Part shown: positions 15,493 through 24,613 of the stretch, piece by piece
How the letters are laid out: each line of letters starts with the position of its first letter
How positions within the stretch are numbered: the stretch's first letter is position 1
Source: Methanomassiliicoccales archaeon LGM-DZ1
GTDB lineage: Archaea > Thermoplasmatota > Thermoplasmata > Methanomassiliicoccales > Methanomethylophilaceae
Direction: 5' to 3'
Assembly: GCA_030168595.1 (NCBI GenBank)
Contig: CP115556.1
Location: 1,612,001-1,676,000, forward strand
Length of the DNA stretch: 64,000 nucleotides
Notes under the pieces: generated by a model
Seen by the model: the letters and a program-made list of their open reading frames with translations, nothing else
Told to the model about the DNA's origin: nothing
The model's database searches: none
Program-made: the position numbers and the translations under genes

Positions 15493-16530
15493 CTGCACAT
15501 AATGGAAGGTTACCTCCCGCTGGAATGGTGCATCATCTGGTATCTCGTGATGATCCCGTTCGTGGTGCTGGGGTTCAGGAAAATTGTCAGGATCGTACGT
15601 TCGCATCCGGAGCAGAGGATGCTGGTCGCTCTTTCGGGGGCGTTCATATTCCTGCTCTCGTCTCTTAAATTGCCGTCCGTCACCGGATCGAGTTCGCATC
15701 CGACAGGGACGGGGCTCGCAGTCGTCCTCTACGGGGTGTTCGTATGTTCTTCGCTCTCTATGATCGTCCTGATATTCCAGGCCCTGCTCCTCGCTCACGG
15801 AGGCATAACAACCCTGGGAGCGAACTGCGTTTCTATGGGTATCATCGGGCCTGCCGCCGGGCTTCTGGCATGGAGGCTGCTCAGGGGGCTCCGCGTCAGG
15901 GTCGTCCCTTCGATGTTCGCGGCGGCGTTCTTCGCCGACCTCACGACCTATGTGGTCACGGCGGTCCAGCTGACCATCTGCTACCACAGCAACGGATGGG
16001 GGGCGGCGTTCACCGACTTCATGACCACATATGCTGTGACCCAGATCCCCCTTTCGTTCGTCGAGGGCATGCTGTTCGCCATGTTCGCGAAGTACCTGCT
16101 CATCACCCGCCCGGACATCTTCGGCCAGGACAAGCCGGACAAGCCGATCAACTGGAAGGCGTACGCGGCCGGGTTCGCAATTATTGCCGTCGCTGTGGTG
16201 GGGATCCTCGCCTACGGGGACTCCCAGGGCATGGACTTCGGCGGGTCGGACGATGCCGGCTCCGGCGATATCGCGGACAACAACGGCGGGAGCTACGAAC
16301 CGTGGACATCCGGAATCTGGGGGGACTACGAGCTCCCCGGCGAGACCGAATCGATGCTGTTCGCCCTTCAGGCGGCCATCGGCGCCCTGATCATCGGTTA
16401 CTTCATCGGGATACAGCATGCCAAGAGAAAGCTGTCCGATAATGCCCCGCCCGCGAGGCCGCTGCCGGCCGCCGGCGATGGGGAGAAGAAGGACGAAGAG
16501 GACATCCTCGAGAAGATCTACGAGTTCTGA
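15493..16530 (+). CDS. cbiMN: Cobalt ECF transporter substrate-binding component, CbiM-CbiN fusion; apparent CTG start
   Basis: About 345 residues. The first 215 are CbiM, the membrane substrate-binding component for Co2+; residues about 220-320 are CbiN-like (IWGDYELPGETESMLFALQAAIG), so the two are fused. CbiM/NikM proteins need an N-terminal Met-His, because the amino group and His2 bind the metal. The first in-frame ATG (15502) begins at MEGYLP and would remove that histidine; starting at CTG 15493 gives M-H-I-M-E-G, the canonical N-terminus, with GGGGG eight bases upstream. A longer GTG start at 15427 gives a polar, non-signal-like extension. The CTG start is inferred. It is the first gene of cbiMN-cbiQ-cbiO-cbiO. 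Confidence 0.9.
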   Translation: MHIMEGYLPLEWCIIWYLVMIPFVVLGFRKIVRIVRSHPEQRMLVALSGAFIFLLSSLKLPSVTGSSSHPTGTGLAVVLYGVFVCSSLSMIVLIFQALLLAHGGITTLGANCVSMGIIGPAAGLLAWRLLRGLRVRVVPSMFAAAFFADLTTYVVTAVQLTICYHSNGWGAAFTDFMTTYAVTQIPLSFVEGMLFAMFAKYLLITRPDIFGQDKPDKPINWKAYAAGFAIIAVAVVGILAYGDSQGMDFGGSDDAGSGDIADNNGGSYEPWTSGIWGDYELPGETESMLFALQAAIGALIIGYFIGIQHAKRKLSDNAPPARPLPAAGDGEKKDEEDILEKIYEF

Positions 16531-16541
16531 GGTGGGGGAAG

Positions 16542-17387
16542 ATGGCGCGCGGGCTCATAAGCGACCAGGTGGAGATGGACGAGCTGGCATACAGCTCGCG
16601 CATGGTCGACTGGTCCCCCCTCGGGAAGCTCCTGTTCACCGTGCTCCTGCTGGTGACCGGGCTCCTGACCAAAAGCATAGCCGTCCCGATGGCCGCGTTC
16701 TGCATCGGGCTGGGCCTGATGGCCTACTCCACCAACATGAAGCTCCCGCCGATCATAGCGTTGGCCATCGGCGAGGCGGTCCTCATAATGGTCATCGGCT
16801 GCGGGATGATCTCCATCCTCGGCGACAAGTCCCAGCCTGCTCTGATGGAAGGGAAGCTGCTGTGGTTCGACATGTACATGACCGAGGACAGCTTCAACCA
16901 GGCCTGGCTGGTCTTCTTCAGGGCGGTGGCCGGCGTGACGCTCATGCTGGCCTTCGCCAGCTCCACGCCGATACCCCATCTGGCGCAGGCGTGCAGGAAG
17001 CTGCATCTGCCCAGGGAGATAATCGAGATCGTGGTGCTGATCTACCGCTACGCCTTCCTCCTGCTGGAGAGGATGCTGGTGCTCATCAAGGCCGCCCAAT
17101 GCCGCCTCGGGTACAACGGGGGAATGCGCACGATCAGAGCTTATGCGGGGGCCATGGTGGGGACTTTCCTGTTCTCCATGGAGATCGCCGAGAAATCCGA
17201 CGCGGCCCTGGCGAGCAGGAACTACCTGGGGGTTTTCCCCGTCTACAGGCGCCCCAAAGGGATCTCGGCCGCCTGGGTCATTGCATCCATGGCATGCGCG
17301 GCATGCCTCTGGTGCTTCGGAGAGTATGTTATCGATTGGAACGGGATGGCCGAGCTCTTCTCGCCGCTTTTCGGGTGGGACCTGTGA
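16542..17387 (+). CDS. cbiQ: Cobalt ECF transporter transmembrane component CbiQ
   Basis: 281-residue T component that couples the CbiM substrate-binding unit to the ATPases. It has four to five hydrophobic segments and, in the C-terminal half, the cytoplasmic coupling helices with the alanine/arginine signatures typical of EcfT (AAQCRLGYNG and SDAALASRNY). It starts 11 bp after cbiMN with GAGGTGGGGG as ribosome binding site, and its stop overlaps the GTG start of the first cbiO. Confidence 0.9.
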   Translation: MARGLISDQVEMDELAYSSRMVDWSPLGKLLFTVLLLVTGLLTKSIAVPMAAFCIGLGLMAYSTNMKLPPIIALAIGEAVLIMVIGCGMISILGDKSQPALMEGKLLWFDMYMTEDSFNQAWLVFFRAVAGVTLMLAFASSTPIPHLAQACRKLHLPREIIEIVVLIYRYAFLLLERMLVLIKAAQCRLGYNGGMRTIRAYAGAMVGTFLFSMEIAEKSDAALASRNYLGVFPVYRRPKGISAAWVIASMACAACLWCFGEYVIDWNGMAELFSPLFGWDL

Positions 17388-18535
17388 GCGGCAGCGTCTT
17401 CAGGCTGGAAGGCGTGTCCTACAGCTACGGGGGCACCGACCGCAAAGCTCTGGATAATGTCACGCTCGATATAGAGGAGGGGAGCCGCACCGCGATCCTG
17501 GGGGCCAACGGGTCCGGGAAGTCCACTATGTTCTATTCCATGGACGGAGTGTACAAGCCGTCGGAAGGGCAGGTGCTCCACCGCGGTAAGCCGATCTCCT
17601 ACACGGTCCCGGGGCTCACCCGGCTCCGCGCGGATGTCTCCGTCGTCCTGCAGAACCCCGACGAGCAGATGTTCTCCTCCACCGTGGAGGACGACGTCGC
17701 CTTCGGGGCGGTGAACACCGGCGCCACCAGGAAGGACATCGACAGGAGGATAGACGGGGCTCTGCGCCTGGTCCGCATGACCGAGTACCGCCGCGTCCCG
17801 CTGCACCAGCTCTCGGGAGGGCAGAGGAAGAGGGTATCGATAGCCGGCGCCCTCGCCGTCCGTCCGCGGGTGCTGATCATGGACGAGCCCACCGCCGGCC
17901 TGGACCCGCAGGCGTACATGGAGGTCATGGAGCTCGCGGAGAGGCTCCGTCTGATGGGCGTCACCGTGATAATCTCCACCCACGACGTGGACCTGGCATA
18001 TTCATGGGCCGACAAGGTCCATGTGATGAACGCCGGGAAGCACGTCTACGAGGGGAGCTCCGAAGGGTTCTACGGGGACCCGGCCGCCGTCCGTGCCTGC
18101 GGGCTGTTCAGGCCGGCGGTCTACGAGATGAACGAGGCCCTGTCCAGGATGTCCGGGTCCGGGCCCGATCCCTACCCGAGGACGGTCGGGGAGTACCTGG
18201 CCAAGTTCGGGGGCTCCGGGAAGGCCGGCACGGTCCATTGCGTGAGCTGCCCCTCCGATGGGGAAGGCGTCGCCGGGAGGTACGCCGAGGAGGTCGCCAG
18301 GGCGGGAGAGGATTCCCGCCGCGGCATCACCGGCATGGACTCCAGGGACGCGGTCTCGGCCGCCCGCCTGAGGGCGGACTTCTACTTCGGCGGGATAGAT
18401 TCCTGCCTCACCGAGGCCGTCCTCGGGAGGGATTCCGTGCTGGTGTTCGATAAGGTATATGCCCCGCTGGTGAAGGAGAGGGCGGAGAGGATCAGGAGCT
18501 TCGGCGCCGATGTGGGACTGGAGGGCGACATATGA
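17384..18535 (+). CDS. cbiO: Cobalt ECF transporter ATPase CbiO (first copy) with C-terminal extension
   Basis: 383 residues, starting at GTG 17384 inside a GTGA overlap with cbiQ. ABC motifs: Walker A GANGSGKST (40-48), Q-loop LQNPDEQMF, signature LSGGQRKRVSIAG, Walker B VLIMDEPTAGLDP and a switch histidine in STHDVDLAY. Beyond the standard domain of about 265 residues there is an extra domain of about 115 residues beginning at YPRTVGEYL; it contains FYFGGIDSCLTEAVLGRDSVL. The second CbiO has a related but diverged extension. The two ATPases probably form an asymmetric pair, as in EcfA/EcfA'. The function of the extension is unknown. Confidence 0.9.
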   Translation: MSGSVFRLEGVSYSYGGTDRKALDNVTLDIEEGSRTAILGANGSGKSTMFYSMDGVYKPSEGQVLHRGKPISYTVPGLTRLRADVSVVLQNPDEQMFSSTVEDDVAFGAVNTGATRKDIDRRIDGALRLVRMTEYRRVPLHQLSGGQRKRVSIAGALAVRPRVLIMDEPTAGLDPQAYMEVMELAERLRLMGVTVIISTHDVDLAYSWADKVHVMNAGKHVYEGSSEGFYGDPAAVRACGLFRPAVYEMNEALSRMSGSGPDPYPRTVGEYLAKFGGSGKAGTVHCVSCPSDGEGVAGRYAEEVARAGEDSRRGITGMDSRDAVSAARLRADFYFGGIDSCLTEAVLGRDSVLVFDKVYAPLVKERAERIRSFGADVGLEGDI

Positions 18536-19725
18536 CCGATGTTCCCATCATGGAGCTCAGGGACGTCGATTTCAGCTACGGCCGCGGGAAGGGGAAGGCG
18601 CTGGACGGGCTGAACCTGAAGGTCCGCAAAGGTTCCAGGACCGCGGTCATCGGGGCGAACGGCGCCGGGAAGTCCACGATGTTCTGGAACATGAACGGGA
18701 TCTACCGCCCCGATTCGGGCGAGGTGCTGTACGACGGCGTCCCGCTGAAGTACGGCCGCCGTGCGCTCACCCGGCTACGCTCCGACGTCGCCGTCCTCTT
18801 CCAGAACCCCGACGAGGTGCTGTTCCGTCCCATCGTGGGGCAGGACGTGGCCTTCGGCCCGGAGAACATGAAGCTCCCGAGGGACGAGGTCGAGTCGCGC
18901 GTGTCCGAGGCCCTCCGCATGGTCGGCATGGAGGAGTACCGCGACCGCCCTGTCATGAAGCTCTCCTACGGCCAGAGGAAGAGGGTGGCCATCGCCGGCA
19001 TCATCGCGATGAAGCCCCGCCTCCTGATCATGGACGAGCCCACCGCCGGCCTGGACCCGCAGATGGCCTCTGAGGTCATGGAGATAGCCAGGCAGCTGAA
19101 CGAGGAGGGCGTGACCGTGGTGATGGCGTCCCACGACACCGATCTGATCTACTCCTGGGCGCAGGAGATTCATGTCATGAGGCACGGGAAGTGCGTGTAC
19201 TCGGGAGACCCGGAAGGCTTCTTCTCGGACGGGACCGCCGTGTACCTGGCCGGGCTGATGCCTCCGCGCATATTCCTGATGAACAGGGGGCTCTGCGAAC
19301 TGCGCGGGAAGGACCCGGCGCCTTATCCGAGGACCTATGCCCAGCTGATCTGCAAAACTGCCGAGGGCAGGGGTGACGCCGGGAAGTTCAACATCCTGCC
19401 GGTCCCGAACGGCTGCGATGTCCTAGATGTGAAGGACTCCCTCTCCGCGGCGGGGTTGCTGGAGGTTCCGAAAGGTATCTGCGGAAGAAGTGCCAGATGC
19501 ACCGAGGGGCTCCTGACCAGGGCACGCATCGATTATGTGTGCGGAGCGGCGGACGCCTGCATGGCCAGAGCGATGGAGGGCACCGACACGGCGCTCATAT
19601 GCGACCCCGCGATGGTTGGCTGCGTCCTGTCCTCCCTGGAGTTCTCCGAGCGCTGCGGATGGGGGACGATACCTCACGAGGTCCTCCCCGAGTGCGTGCA
19701 CAGGGGCAGGAAGTCAGAGGACTGA
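18532..19725 (+). CDS. cbiO: Cobalt ECF transporter ATPase CbiO (second copy) with C-terminal extension
   Basis: 397 residues, overlapping the first cbiO by ATGA. Motifs: Walker A GANGAGKST, Q-loop FQNPDEVLF, signature LSYGQRKRVAIAG (Tyr replaces the usual Gly), Walker B LLIMDEPTAGLDP, and switch histidine in SHDTDLIY. A C-terminal extension starting YPRTYAQLI parallels that of the first copy and keeps an R-x-DYVCGAADACM core, suggesting the extensions share ancestry and may be regulatory. It is the last gene of the cobalt transport operon; a GATCCC/GGGATC inverted repeat follows its stop. Confidence 0.9.
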   Translation: MTDVPIMELRDVDFSYGRGKGKALDGLNLKVRKGSRTAVIGANGAGKSTMFWNMNGIYRPDSGEVLYDGVPLKYGRRALTRLRSDVAVLFQNPDEVLFRPIVGQDVAFGPENMKLPRDEVESRVSEALRMVGMEEYRDRPVMKLSYGQRKRVAIAGIIAMKPRLLIMDEPTAGLDPQMASEVMEIARQLNEEGVTVVMASHDTDLIYSWAQEIHVMRHGKCVYSGDPEGFFSDGTAVYLAGLMPPRIFLMNRGLCELRGKDPAPYPRTYAQLICKTAEGRGDAGKFNILPVPNGCDVLDVKDSLSAAGLLEVPKGICGRSARCTEGLLTRARIDYVCGAADACMARAMEGTDTALICDPAMVGCVLSSLEFSERCGWGTIPHEVLPECVHRGRKSED

Positions 19726-19796
19726 CCGATCCCGGGGATCCGTTGGCTTTCTATGGAATGCCCGGAGGAAGCAGGAACGGACCAAAACAAGATGAG

Positions 19797-19869
19797 TGCA
19801 TTCGTCGGGATTCGAACCCGAGTAGCAAGCTTGGAAGGCTTGAATCCTAACCAGCTAGATTACGAATGC
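19797..19869 (-). tRNA. tRNA-Gly (anticodon UCC)
   Basis: Minus-strand cloverleaf of 73 nt including discriminator A. The acceptor stem is GCATTCG/CGAATGC, the anticodon arm CAAGC-CTTCCAA-GCTTG with anticodon TCC, and the T arm TCGGG-TTCGAAT-CCCGA. No intron and no encoded CCA. A TATA element (GTTATATACG on the minus strand, 19895-19904) lies about 30 bp upstream. Confidence 0.93.
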
Positions 19870-20000
19870 GCTTAGGCATCGGATATTTTGAATCCGTATA
19901 TAACACTTTTCGACAGGCGGAGGAGTCCAGCCAGAACGGCCGGGCCGTAATGGAAAAAAGGGTTGGGGGACGGGGATGCCCGTCCCCCGGGTTTTGCTGC

Positions 20001-20693
20001 TCAGGCTTCCTTCTTGGGGTCGCAGAGGACGTACTTCCAGACGGCCCAGGCGATCGCAGCGCCGATGAGGGGTGCGATGATGAACACCCAGACGTCTCCG
20101 GCGTTGCCGACGTCGGCGATGGCGTCGACGATAGCGGGGCCGATGGACCTGGCGGGGTTGACGGAGGTTCCGGTCAGGTTGATCCCGATGAAGTGGACCA
20201 TGGTCAGGGTGAGGCCGATGAAGAGTCCGGCGTACTTGTCCATGCCGTTCTTGGCAGTGGCAGCCAGAGCGACGAGGACGAAGACGAAGGTCAGGACGAC
20301 CTCGATCAGGATGGAGTATGCGACGTCGTCCTGGACGAGGTGGTTGGATCCGACGTTGGCGAGATCGTCGAGAGCGCAGTCGTTCATTCCCATGGCGAAC
20401 AGGGCGACGACGAAGGCTCCGATGATGGCGCCGATGACCTGGAAGATGAGATAGAACACAAACTCGGTCCAGGTGATCCTCTTGTCGAGGGCCATGCCGA
20501 GCGAGACAGCGGGGTTGAGGTGGCAGCCTGAGATCTGTCCGACGGTAACCGACATGACGACTACAGACAGACCGAAGGCGAAGGCGGTGGCCACGAGGTC
20601 GCCGGTCAGGACAGCGGTCCCTACACCGGCGAGAACGAGGACGAAAGTGCCGACCAGCTCAGCCATGTATTTCCTTATTTCAATTGCATCCAT
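20001..20693 (-). CDS. Aquaporin / glycerol facilitator family (MIP) channel
   Basis: 230 residues, six membrane helices and the two half-helix motifs NPAVS (first half) and NPARS (second half) that form the pore. The length is close to archaeal AqpM, which passes water and small neutral molecules. The ATG at 20693 (MDAIEIRKYMAEL) is preferred over a longer frame from 20825, whose added part is polar and reads through the promoter region. Selectivity cannot be fixed by eye. It is divergent from the TPR protein gene. Confidence 0.93.
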   Translation of the reverse strand: MDAIEIRKYMAELVGTFVLVLAGVGTAVLTGDLVATAFAFGLSVVVMSVTVGQISGCHLNPAVSLGMALDKRITWTEFVFYLIFQVIGAIIGAFVVALFAMGMNDCALDDLANVGSNHLVQDDVAYSILIEVVLTFVFVLVALAATAKNGMDKYAGLFIGLTLTMVHFIGINLTGTSVNPARSIGPAIVDAIADVGNAGDVWVFIIAPLIGAAIAWAVWKYVLCDPKKEA

Positions 20694-20917
20694 TTTATGC
20701 CCCCTCTGCCTGAGCAGAGAGTATCCTGCCAACCTCCCAGACCATATTAACGCTTTTTCATCGTACTGATACTGGAAACTACTGTCTCTAACATCTGGCA
20801 CATTATGTAAGCCCGATCCCCCCATACTGGCGGAAAATCATGCTCCCGCCTGCTGGCACATAATAAACGGATGCGTCCGCATTCTAAGCGGGCCTTTTTC
20901 CATACCTACAAATATTA

Positions 20918-20926
20918 ATTATAAGG
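20918..20926 (+). promoter_or_regulatory. TATA box of the TPR protein gene
   Basis: AATTATAAG centred about 24 bp before the ATG at 20945, implying a leaderless transcript. Confidence 0.5.
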
Positions 20927-20944
20927 CAAAGCTTAGCCCGTGGC

Positions 20945-23900
20945 ATGAACGGAAGGCCGGTCTTCGGCAATAAGACCGAGACCGAGGAATGGGAAGCCGT
21001 CCAGAGGATCGACCGTGCTAAGGACAAGGTCAAGGCCCTGTCCGACATCGTCGTCAAGATCACGCTCTCGGACGTGCCTGTGCACTCGGCCATCCTCACA
21101 GATGTCATCAACAGGGTAGCGGAGCACGACGATGTCGATGACTGGGAGAACGTCCTGAAAGATCTGGTGGCCAAGAGGCGCCCGCAGGATACCCGCCCTG
21201 TGCTGGCGGCGGCCGAGTACTGCATCAAACTGGGCAGGGCGGACCTCGCCAAGGAGTATCTGGACACTGTCAAGGAGACCTCGGACGTGCCCATGGCCTG
21301 CGTGGCCTGGGCCAAGTACTTCGAGCTCGTAGGGGACGTCAAGAGCGCCGTCAGGCAGCTCTACACCGCGATATCCAGCGATCCCTGCTGCAAAGAAGCC
21401 TACACGATGCTCGAGAAGCTCGATCCGGAGAACGACTGGGCGGACCTGCTGGCCTGCGAGTGCATCTGGGCCAAGGAGCCGTTCGACGAGCCCCCCGAGA
21501 AGAACACCCCCGAGCACGACCTCTACGGGATCTACCATGAGTGGTTCGTGGACGGCGGGGAGAAGGCGATCCACGCCCAGACCCTGCTCACCAACCACAA
21601 GCTGTTCAACGAGGGCGAGAGCATGTTCCTCATCGTCCGCGCCAGGATGGCCGTGTCGGGCCGCGATTGGACCGTCGCCGAGAAGATGTACAGCGCCGCC
21701 ACCGCTGGCAGACGCGTCGGGCCCGCCATGCTCTGCGAGATTGCCGAGATGTACGCCGCCCAGGGCGATTACGGGAAAGCTCTCTCCAAATACCGCGATG
21801 CCGAGGCCAGCGATCCCGGGTCTGCCAGGGTGGCCATGGGCCTCATCGACTCCTACACAGGCCTCGGTAAGGTCAACGAGGCCGTAGAGGTCACGAAAGA
21901 GTTCCTGCCTTCCGAGACCTCCGGTTACGATGCCTACCTGCATGTGGCCGATATACTGCTGAAGAAAGGATACCTCGACGAAGCGTACTCCAACGCCGAG
22001 AGCGTGTTCATAACATACCCCAACGACTGCAGGACGTCGGTCCTCCTCTCGAAGATCTCCATGGCCCGCGGGGACACGGTGTCCGCCGGGAAGCAGGCCA
22101 AGGATGCGGTCCATGCCGATCCCAAGGACCCGGAGGCCCTCGCCCACATGTCGAAGGTCTGCCTGGCCGCAGGGGACATAAAATCCGCTGTCAAGTACGG
22201 CAGGAAGGCTGTCAAGTACGGCCCTTCCAACGTCAATGCCCACATCTCCCTGATGGAGGCGTACCGCCAGTCCGGGGACAGCGGCAAGACCATCTCGGAG
22301 TGCCAGGCTGTTCTGGCGCTCGACGGGGGCAACAGCGAGGCATCCGACACCCTGGCGAGCCTTCAGTTCGAGGCGTCGCAGCGCACCCGCACCGACGACC
22401 TCTCGTCCAAGATCGAAGGCGAGGACGCGTTCGTCCAGAAGCTCGGCGACCTGATCTCCGCCGGGGACTACGACGAGGCGCTCACCCTTTGCTCGACCCA
22501 TGAGTCCCAGTTCGGGGGGCTCGCCATCGTCCGCCGGCTGAGGGGCAACGCGGAGTACGCCCTCGGGGAGTACGCCAAGGCGTCCGCATCGTATGCCAGC
22601 GCCGTCGCCGTCCAGCAGGACGCCGAGACCTGGTACTCCAAAGGCATGGCCGACGAGGCCCTCGGGGACCTGGAATCGGCCGAGTCGTCCTATGACAGGG
22701 CGATCATGATGGATATCAAGAACGACAAGTACTGGATATCCAAAGGGTGCGTCCAGGAGAAGAAGGGCGACCGCGCCGAGGCCGTCAAGTCGTTCAACCG
22801 CGCCATCGAGCTGAACCCTGTCTCCTCGTACGCCCTGGCGAGGAAGGCGGCCATCTTCGCCGAGGAAGGCCGCTACGAGGACGCCCTGCACTACCTGTCC
22901 ATGGCGGGCATGGTGGAGCCCAACAACGACGCCATCTACGCCCTGCGCATGAAGATCTGCCTGAAGGCCAGCAGGTACCGCGAGGTCATCGACATCGGCA
23001 CCAAGCTCCTCAGGAGCAAGAGCGAGCCCGACGACACCATCGTCTACTGCATCGTGCAGGCTTACATCGGCTCCGGCGACACCTCGGGGGCCGAGAAGGT
23101 CCTGGAGAAGCCGCTCAGGAACAATCCCGAGTCGGAGATCCTCATGCGCGCATCGAGGGACCTCTACGTCGCCATGAGCAGGAACGATGAGATCATCCAG
23201 GTCTGCCGCTCTCTCCTCAGGGTGGCGCCGCACGACAGGGTGACCAAGAAGGACCTCGCCGACGCCCTCTTCCGCACCGGGAAGGGGGAGGAGGCGGCGT
23301 CCATCTATGCATCCCTCAACGAGTCCGCCTCGACGGAGAAGATCGACGAGGCCGGCTCCATGAAGGACCCGGAGGCCAACATGGCGGTTGCCAGGTCGCT
23401 GATGGAGGCTAGGGATTATGTCGGGGCCGGGAAGATGGCCGACCGCGCGCTCAACGCGGACCCCAACAACACCGACTACATCCTGTTCAGGGCGTCGCTG
23501 TACCGTGTCAGCGACAGTGCCAGGATAGCCGAGGCCTATCTCTCGCAGAACATCCAGAGGAACCCGGCGGCCGCCCCGCTGTACGTGTACGCGGGCGACC
23601 TGCGCGTGGAGGAGAAGGATTACGAGGGGGCCATCGAGGCCTACAACAAAGCGATGGAGAAGGGCATCAAATCCGCTTCCCTGTATGACAAGCTGGGTTC
23701 CGTCCAGAAGGCCATGGGCAGGACCGACGCCGCCATGCAGAGCTACGAGGCGGCGCTCAGGCTCGACCCGAAGGACGATTCCGCCGGGAAGGAGCTTGCG
23801 AAGCTGCAGATCTCCAAGAAGATGTACGACAGGGCTCTCATGACGATAGACAACGCCCTCGCCGTCCATCCCAGCTCCGACGGGTTCGCCATCAAGGCGT

Positions 23901-24562
23901 CCGCCTGTCGCGGGCTGAAGGACAGGGACGGCGTGAAGGACGCCTACTCCAAGTTCATCGCCTATCCCAACCCGGCCGAGGAGGACGTCAGGGCGGTCAT
24001 CGCCGCGCTGAACAGCGTCAACCTCAGGGCCGAGGCGGACAGCATGAAGGACGGCATATCGCAGGAGGCCGTCAAGGAGACCCACCTCGTCCCGCAGAGC
24101 GTCATGAGGACCGCGGAGCGCATCATGCGCCGCGCCTACATGATGGGCCTGGCTATCGACGACCAGGACGTCCTCGACGCCATCGGCGCCGATGAGAGCG
24201 AGGCCGCGGTGGCCTACCTGAAGAACATCCCCGAGTACGGCGAGGTGGTCTACGGGGCCGCCGGCTACGAGAGGATGGAAGCGCTGTCCAGGAACGCGCT
24301 GGTCAGGTCCAAGGTCGAGAAGATGTCCGACATCACCGTCGAGAAGGCCTACATGGCTGGCGGCGCCAGGGATGCGGAGGAGGCCAAGCTCCTGGTCGGC
24401 TACATACGCAGCTGCCCCGAGTCCAAGCTCCCCAGGGAGATTCCCGACGAGTACGCCTCGATCGTCCCGAGCGTGACCAAGAAGGACACGCCGGAGCAGG
24501 TCATGAGGGACAAAGGCGTCGGGTACTTCGGCGCGAGGATCATCCTCTCGGCCGTGGAGTGA
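20945..24562 (+). CDS. Large tetratricopeptide-repeat protein (1205 residues)
   Basis: 1205 residues made almost entirely of TPR-type helical pairs; repeats are visible through most of residues 90-1030, for example AEKMYSAATAGRR, DALHYLSMAGMVEPNN and AMQSYEAALRLDPKDD. No signal peptide or membrane helix is seen, so it should be cytosolic. The last 170 residues are not TPR and may be a distinct helical domain, with KGVGYFGARIILSAVE at the end. TPR arrays are protein-binding scaffolds; the partner is unknown. The gene stands alone, with a TATA box 24 bp ahead of the start and a strong hairpin after it. Large TPR proteins are common in methanogens, but this one is long. Confidence 0.85.
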   Translation: MNGRPVFGNKTETEEWEAVQRIDRAKDKVKALSDIVVKITLSDVPVHSAILTDVINRVAEHDDVDDWENVLKDLVAKRRPQDTRPVLAAAEYCIKLGRADLAKEYLDTVKETSDVPMACVAWAKYFELVGDVKSAVRQLYTAISSDPCCKEAYTMLEKLDPENDWADLLACECIWAKEPFDEPPEKNTPEHDLYGIYHEWFVDGGEKAIHAQTLLTNHKLFNEGESMFLIVRARMAVSGRDWTVAEKMYSAATAGRRVGPAMLCEIAEMYAAQGDYGKALSKYRDAEASDPGSARVAMGLIDSYTGLGKVNEAVEVTKEFLPSETSGYDAYLHVADILLKKGYLDEAYSNAESVFITYPNDCRTSVLLSKISMARGDTVSAGKQAKDAVHADPKDPEALAHMSKVCLAAGDIKSAVKYGRKAVKYGPSNVNAHISLMEAYRQSGDSGKTISECQAVLALDGGNSEASDTLASLQFEASQRTRTDDLSSKIEGEDAFVQKLGDLISAGDYDEALTLCSTHESQFGGLAIVRRLRGNAEYALGEYAKASASYASAVAVQQDAETWYSKGMADEALGDLESAESSYDRAIMMDIKNDKYWISKGCVQEKKGDRAEAVKSFNRAIELNPVSSYALARKAAIFAEEGRYEDALHYLSMAGMVEPNNDAIYALRMKICLKASRYREVIDIGTKLLRSKSEPDDTIVYCIVQAYIGSGDTSGAEKVLEKPLRNNPESEILMRASRDLYVAMSRNDEIIQVCRSLLRVAPHDRVTKKDLADALFRTGKGEEAASIYASLNESASTEKIDEAGSMKDPEANMAVARSLMEARDYVGAGKMADRALNADPNNTDYILFRASLYRVSDSARIAEAYLSQNIQRNPAAAPLYVYAGDLRVEEKDYEGAIEAYNKAMEKGIKSASLYDKLGSVQKAMGRTDAAMQSYEAALRLDPKDDSAGKELAKLQISKKMYDRALMTIDNALAVHPSSDGFAIKASACRGLKDRDGVKDAYSKFIAYPNPAEEDVRAVIAALNSVNLRAEADSMKDGISQEAVKETHLVPQSVMRTAERIMRRAYMMGLAIDDQDVLDAIGADESEAAVAYLKNIPEYGEVVYGAAGYERMEALSRNALVRSKVEKMSDITVEKAYMAGGARDAEEAKLLVGYIRSCPESKLPREIPDEYASIVPSVTKKDTPEQVMRDKGVGYFGARIILSAVE

Positions 24563-24574
24563 AAAACTGCCCCC

Positions 24575-24601
24575 CCCCGGCCGATTCTTTTCAGGCCGGG
24601 G
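24575..24601. terminator. Bidirectional hairpin between TPR gene and truD
   Basis: CCCCGGCC (24575-24582) and GGCCGGGG (24594-24601) form a perfect 8-bp stem with an 11-nt loop containing TTCTTTT, between two convergent genes. Confidence 0.55.
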
Positions 24602-24613
24602 AGCGTTCAGCCC

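Noticed and set aside
20933-24085. Open frame of 1050 codons on the strand opposite the TPR gene.
   Set aside because: An antisense frame is expected in GC-rich genes; its translation is low-complexity Gly/Arg/Val/Leu and lacks domains.
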